From assembly GCA_944349905.1 (NCBI GenBank), contig CALVNR010000001.1, positions 1-64,000 of the forward strand: a stretch of DNA of 64,000 nt, in the 5' to 3' direction. How positions within the stretch are numbered: the first letter of the stretch is position 1; every line of letters begins with the position of its first letter. Positions 61,469 to 64,000 of this stretch are shown here, in pieces. This DNA comes from an uncultured Clostridia bacterium. GTDB lineage: Bacteria; Bacillota; Clostridia; Christensenellales; UBA1242. Under the pieces are notes generated by a model. The model worked only from the letters and a program-made list of their open reading frames with translations. It did not search any database and was not told where the DNA came from. A program made the position numbers and the translations under genes.

Positions 61469-62545
61469 ATGGAAGAAAAACAACTTTTTATTTATTTTTT
61501 GTCACAATTTGATTTGCCTGCAAACAAAGTGGAGTATATAATTTCTTGTTTAAAACAAGATGTTTCATTTTCTAATTTTTGCAAGTTGAAATTTGATGAT
61601 AAAATTATTTCAAAACAAAATTTAGAAAAGATGCTACCGCTTGCAGATGAAAAATATGCAAAGGCATATTTGGAAAATCTTGAATGCATGGGAATAAAAC
61701 TAACTTGCAAACTTGACAAAGATTATCCTAAAAAATTTTTAAATTTGCCAGATGCACCTTTCTTTTTATTCTATAAAGGTGATTTGAGTTTACTAGACAA
61801 GACTTGTCTTGCTGTTGTTGGAACAAGGTTGCCATCAAATTATGGTAGGATGGTTACAAATAAGTTTGTTGGCGAAATCGCAAAGCATGATGTTGTAATA
61901 GTAAGTGGTCTTGCTTATGGAATTGATTCTATTGCCCACAGAAAAACTCTTGAAGTTGGTGGAAAAACCGTTGCTGTGCTTGGTTCAGGGCTTAATAATA
62001 TTTATCCAGCTGAGCACATTGACCTTGCTAAGCAAATAGCAGAAAAAGGTTTATTAATTTCTGAATATTGTCCTTCTACAAAAGCTACAAAATATACATT
62101 TCCAACTCGAAATAGACTGATTGCTGGTGCATGTGAAGGTGTTTTGATTGTAGAGGCTGGATTAAAAAGTGGAACTTTATACACAAGAGATTATGCACTT
62201 GATTACGGCAAAGATGTTTTTGCTGTTCCAGGGAATATTGATAGTGAAAAGAGCTCTTTGCCAAATGAAATAATTTGTTCTGGGCAAGGTATGGGGGTAA
62301 GTGATCCTAACACTATATTAAAACAATTAAATGTTGATATTAAAAAGACCAAACCAAAAGTTGTTTTGGAATTGTCTTTTGAAGAAAATATTGTCTATAA
62401 ATTTTTGGAAAGTGGCACAAAAGATTTTGAATTTCTTGAAAAAAATTGTAATTTACCTATAAATATCTTAAATAGTTGTTTGACAATGATGGAAATTCGT
62501 GGAATAATATCTAGGATGCCGGGCGGAATGTTTTGCCTTAAATAG
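61469..62545 (+). CDS. dprA: DNA processing protein DprA
   Basis: DprA loads RecA on incoming single-stranded DNA. The 358-aa protein has an N-terminal SAM-like part and the Rossmann-like core (AVVGTRLPSNYG, VSGLAYGIDSIAHRKTLEVGGKTVAVLGSG, ISEYCPST, FPTRNRLIAGACEGVLIVEAG, FAVPGNI). A C-terminal winged helix ends in GGMFCLK. topA begins 11 nt downstream, a common pair (dprA-topA). Confidence 0.95.
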   Translation: MEEKQLFIYFLSQFDLPANKVEYIISCLKQDVSFSNFCKLKFDDKIISKQNLEKMLPLADEKYAKAYLENLECMGIKLTCKLDKDYPKKFLNLPDAPFFLFYKGDLSLLDKTCLAVVGTRLPSNYGRMVTNKFVGEIAKHDVVIVSGLAYGIDSIAHRKTLEVGGKTVAVLGSGLNNIYPAEHIDLAKQIAEKGLLISEYCPSTKATKYTFPTRNRLIAGACEGVLIVEAGLKSGTLYTRDYALDYGKDVFAVPGNIDSEKSSLPNEIICSGQGMGVSDPNTILKQLNVDIKKTKPKVVLELSFEENIVYKFLESGTKDFEFLEKNCNLPINILNSCLTMMEIRGIISRMPGGMFCLK

Positions 62546-62556
62546 TGGAGGTAATT

Positions 62557-64000
62557 TTGAAACTTGTTATTATTGAGTCTCCTTTTAAAAGGGAGTCATT
62601 AAAAAAATATCTAGGAAGTGGCTATGAAGTTTTTGCTACAAAAGGGCATATTCGTGATTTGCCAGCAAAGTCTTTTGCCATTGATATAAAAAATAATTTT
62701 CAACCAAAATATGAAATTGTGCCTGACAAAAAGGTTTTAATAAATGATTTAAAGAAAAAAGCTCAAGAAGCAGAAGAAGTGTTAATCGCAACCGACCCTG
62801 ACCGAGAGGGGGAAGCGATTTCATGGCACGTTGCTTATGTTTTGGGTTTTAATCCTGAAAAGAAATGCAGAATAGAATTTAACGAAATTTCAAAGAAAGC
62901 TGTAACAAGCGCACTTGAAAAACCAAGAAAAATAGATTTAAATTTGGTTGACGCTCAACAAGCAAGAAGGGTGCTTGATAGAATTGTTGGTTATAAATTG
63001 TCACCAGTTTTGTGCAAAAAAATTGCACCTAAATTGAGTGCTGGTAGAGTTCAATCTGTTGCTTTAAAATTGGTAGTTGATAGAGAAAGGGAAATTGAAG
63101 CTTTTGTTCCAGAAGAATATTGGACGGTAAATGCCTTTTTGAAAAAAGGTGAAAGTGAAATTAAAACAGCACTTGCTACTTTTAAAAATAAAAAATTTGT
63201 TCCTAAAAATAAAGAAGAAGTTGATAAGATTTTGGAAGAGGTTAAAGGAAAAGATTTTGTTGTTAAAGGAATTAAAAAGACAAAAACAAAATCTCATGCT
63301 CCTGCGCCATTTACAACTTCAACAATGCAACAAGATGCTTTAAATAAACTTGGCATGAGTTTGGCAAGAACAACTTCTTCTGCTCAACAATTATATGAAG
63401 GTGTTGAAGTAAAAGGCGAAGGAAAAATCGCGCTTATTACTTACATAAGAACAGACTCAGTTCGTGTTTCTACTGATGCTCAAAATGCTTGTTTAAATTT
63501 TATTAAAAACAAGTATGGTGATGAGTTTGTTCCTACAAAACCTAATGTTTATCATACCAAGGAAAACGCACAAGATGCGCACGAAGCCATACGTCCTATT
63601 ACTATGGATATTACACCTCAAATGGTTAAAGAAACTTTGACTAATGATAATTACAGATTATACAAACTTATATATGAAAGATTTTTGGCAAGCCAAATGA
63701 CAGACGCTGAGTATTCAAATGTTTCAGTAAATTTTGATTGTTGTGATTATGGTTTTAAAGTTACTGGTAAAACTATGGAATTCCCTGGTTATACAACGGT
63801 ATACAAAGAGTTTGTTGAAGATGACAAAAAAGAAGGATTTGAAGGAAAACTTCCAAAACTTGAAGAAAACGAAGTATTATCTTGTAAAGAAATAAAAACA
63901 GAACAAAAATTTACAAAGCCACCAGTTCGTTACACAGAAGCAACTTTGGTTAAAGCTATGGAAGAAAAAGGAATTGGTAGACCTGCAACTTATGCTGCAA
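62557..64000 (+). CDS. topA: DNA topoisomerase I, 5' part
   Basis: TopA relaxes negative supercoils. It is cut by the window end after about 481 codons. It starts with TTG at 62557 behind GTGGAGGT and reads KLVIIESPFKRESLKKYLG. Toprim follows (ATDPDREGEAISWH), then LSAGRVQSVALKLVVDRE and the active-site Tyr in LITYIRTDSVR. HEAIRP and the KAMEEKGIGRPATYA segment lie near the end. No stop codon occurs in frame. Confidence 0.96.
   Translation, partial: MKLVIIESPFKRESLKKYLGSGYEVFATKGHIRDLPAKSFAIDIKNNFQPKYEIVPDKKVLINDLKKKAQEAEEVLIATDPDREGEAISWHVAYVLGFNPEKKCRIEFNEISKKAVTSALEKPRKIDLNLVDAQQARRVLDRIVGYKLSPVLCKKIAPKLSAGRVQSVALKLVVDREREIEAFVPEEYWTVNAFLKKGESEIKTALATFKNKKFVPKNKEEVDKILEEVKGKDFVVKGIKKTKTKSHAPAPFTTSTMQQDALNKLGMSLARTTSSAQQLYEGVEVKGEGKIALITYIRTDSVRVSTDAQNACLNFIKNKYGDEFVPTKPNVYHTKENAQDAHEAIRPITMDITPQMVKETLTNDNYRLYKLIYERFLASQMTDAEYSNVSVNFDCCDYGFKVTGKTMEFPGYTTVYKEFVEDDKKEGFEGKLPKLEENEVLSCKEIKTEQKFTKPPVRYTEATLVKAMEEKGIGRPATYAA

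Noticed and set aside
1..64000. CRISPR arrays, insertion sequences, prophage
   Set aside because: No regularly spaced repeats, no cas genes, no transposase or phage structural genes seen on either strand.

Overview
The window is a contiguous chromosomal segment of a low-GC (about 30% by eye), endospore-forming Firmicute, most likely an uncultured Clostridia-type organism. This rests on a near-complete set of sporulation landmarks: spoIIR, sleB-ypeB, spoVG, spoIIGA-sigE-sigG, ylmC, spoIIP, a SPOCS/LysM coat-type protein and a 34-codon spoVM. It is also supported by a meso-DAP-type MurE (DNPR motif), AT-rich sigma-A promoters, many Rho-independent terminators and a CIRCE-controlled hrcA operon. 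I saw no plasmid, phage, transposase or CRISPR signature.

Layout. 0-9 kb: two tRNA genes, an unknown protein, a Nudix hydrolase, a four-gene glycosyltransferase/UDP-galactopyranose mutase operon, ppdK and veg. 9-14 kb: sporulation and germination genes. 14-27.8 kb: peptidoglycan and division cluster (murF-like, ddl, murE, mraY, murD, ftsW/spoVE, an unknown gene, murA, ftsQ, ftsA, ftsZ), without the murG often found there. 27.8-30.7 kb: spoIIGA-sigE-sigG-ylmC. 30.7-32.5 kb: an NrtR-like regulator and a P-loop kinase/CYTH fusion, linked by a shared palindromic operator. 32.5-35.4 kb: nrdR and feoAB. 35.4-38.9 kb: spoVM, rpmB, yloU, fakA, tlyA. 38.9-45.1 kb: an unknown protein, prfB with its programmed frameshift, spoIIP, tsaD, pnuC-like, U32 protease-like. 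45.2-50.4 kb: hrcA-grpE-dnaK-(isochorismatase-like)-dnaJ. 50.4-56 kb: rsmE, tRNA-Arg, a small pyrophosphatase, a two-gene restriction-modification system, a YwaF-like membrane protein and tspO, lying between rsmE and mtaB, which are close neighbours in many Firmicutes. 56-64 kb: mtaB, rpsU, rplS, a second YwaF paralogue, an AlkD-like gene, comM, dprA and topA (cut by the window end).

Main points for a second look: (1) GrpE carries a metallothionein-like N-terminal tail with 13 cysteines. (2) At least seven genes have a good sigma-A promoter whose -10 box ends only 6-9 nt before the ATG and have no Shine-Dalgarno, so they look leaderless. (3) A 15-bp palindrome lies inside the promoter of a Nudix-type regulator and directly before a NadR-like-kinase/CYTH fusion gene. 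(4) An operon seems to build glycolipids that may carry galactofuranose. (5) FtsA ends at its actin fold without the usual membrane-targeting helix, and an unknown gene sits where murG is expected. Functions are assigned from recognised motifs and gene order; no database search was run.
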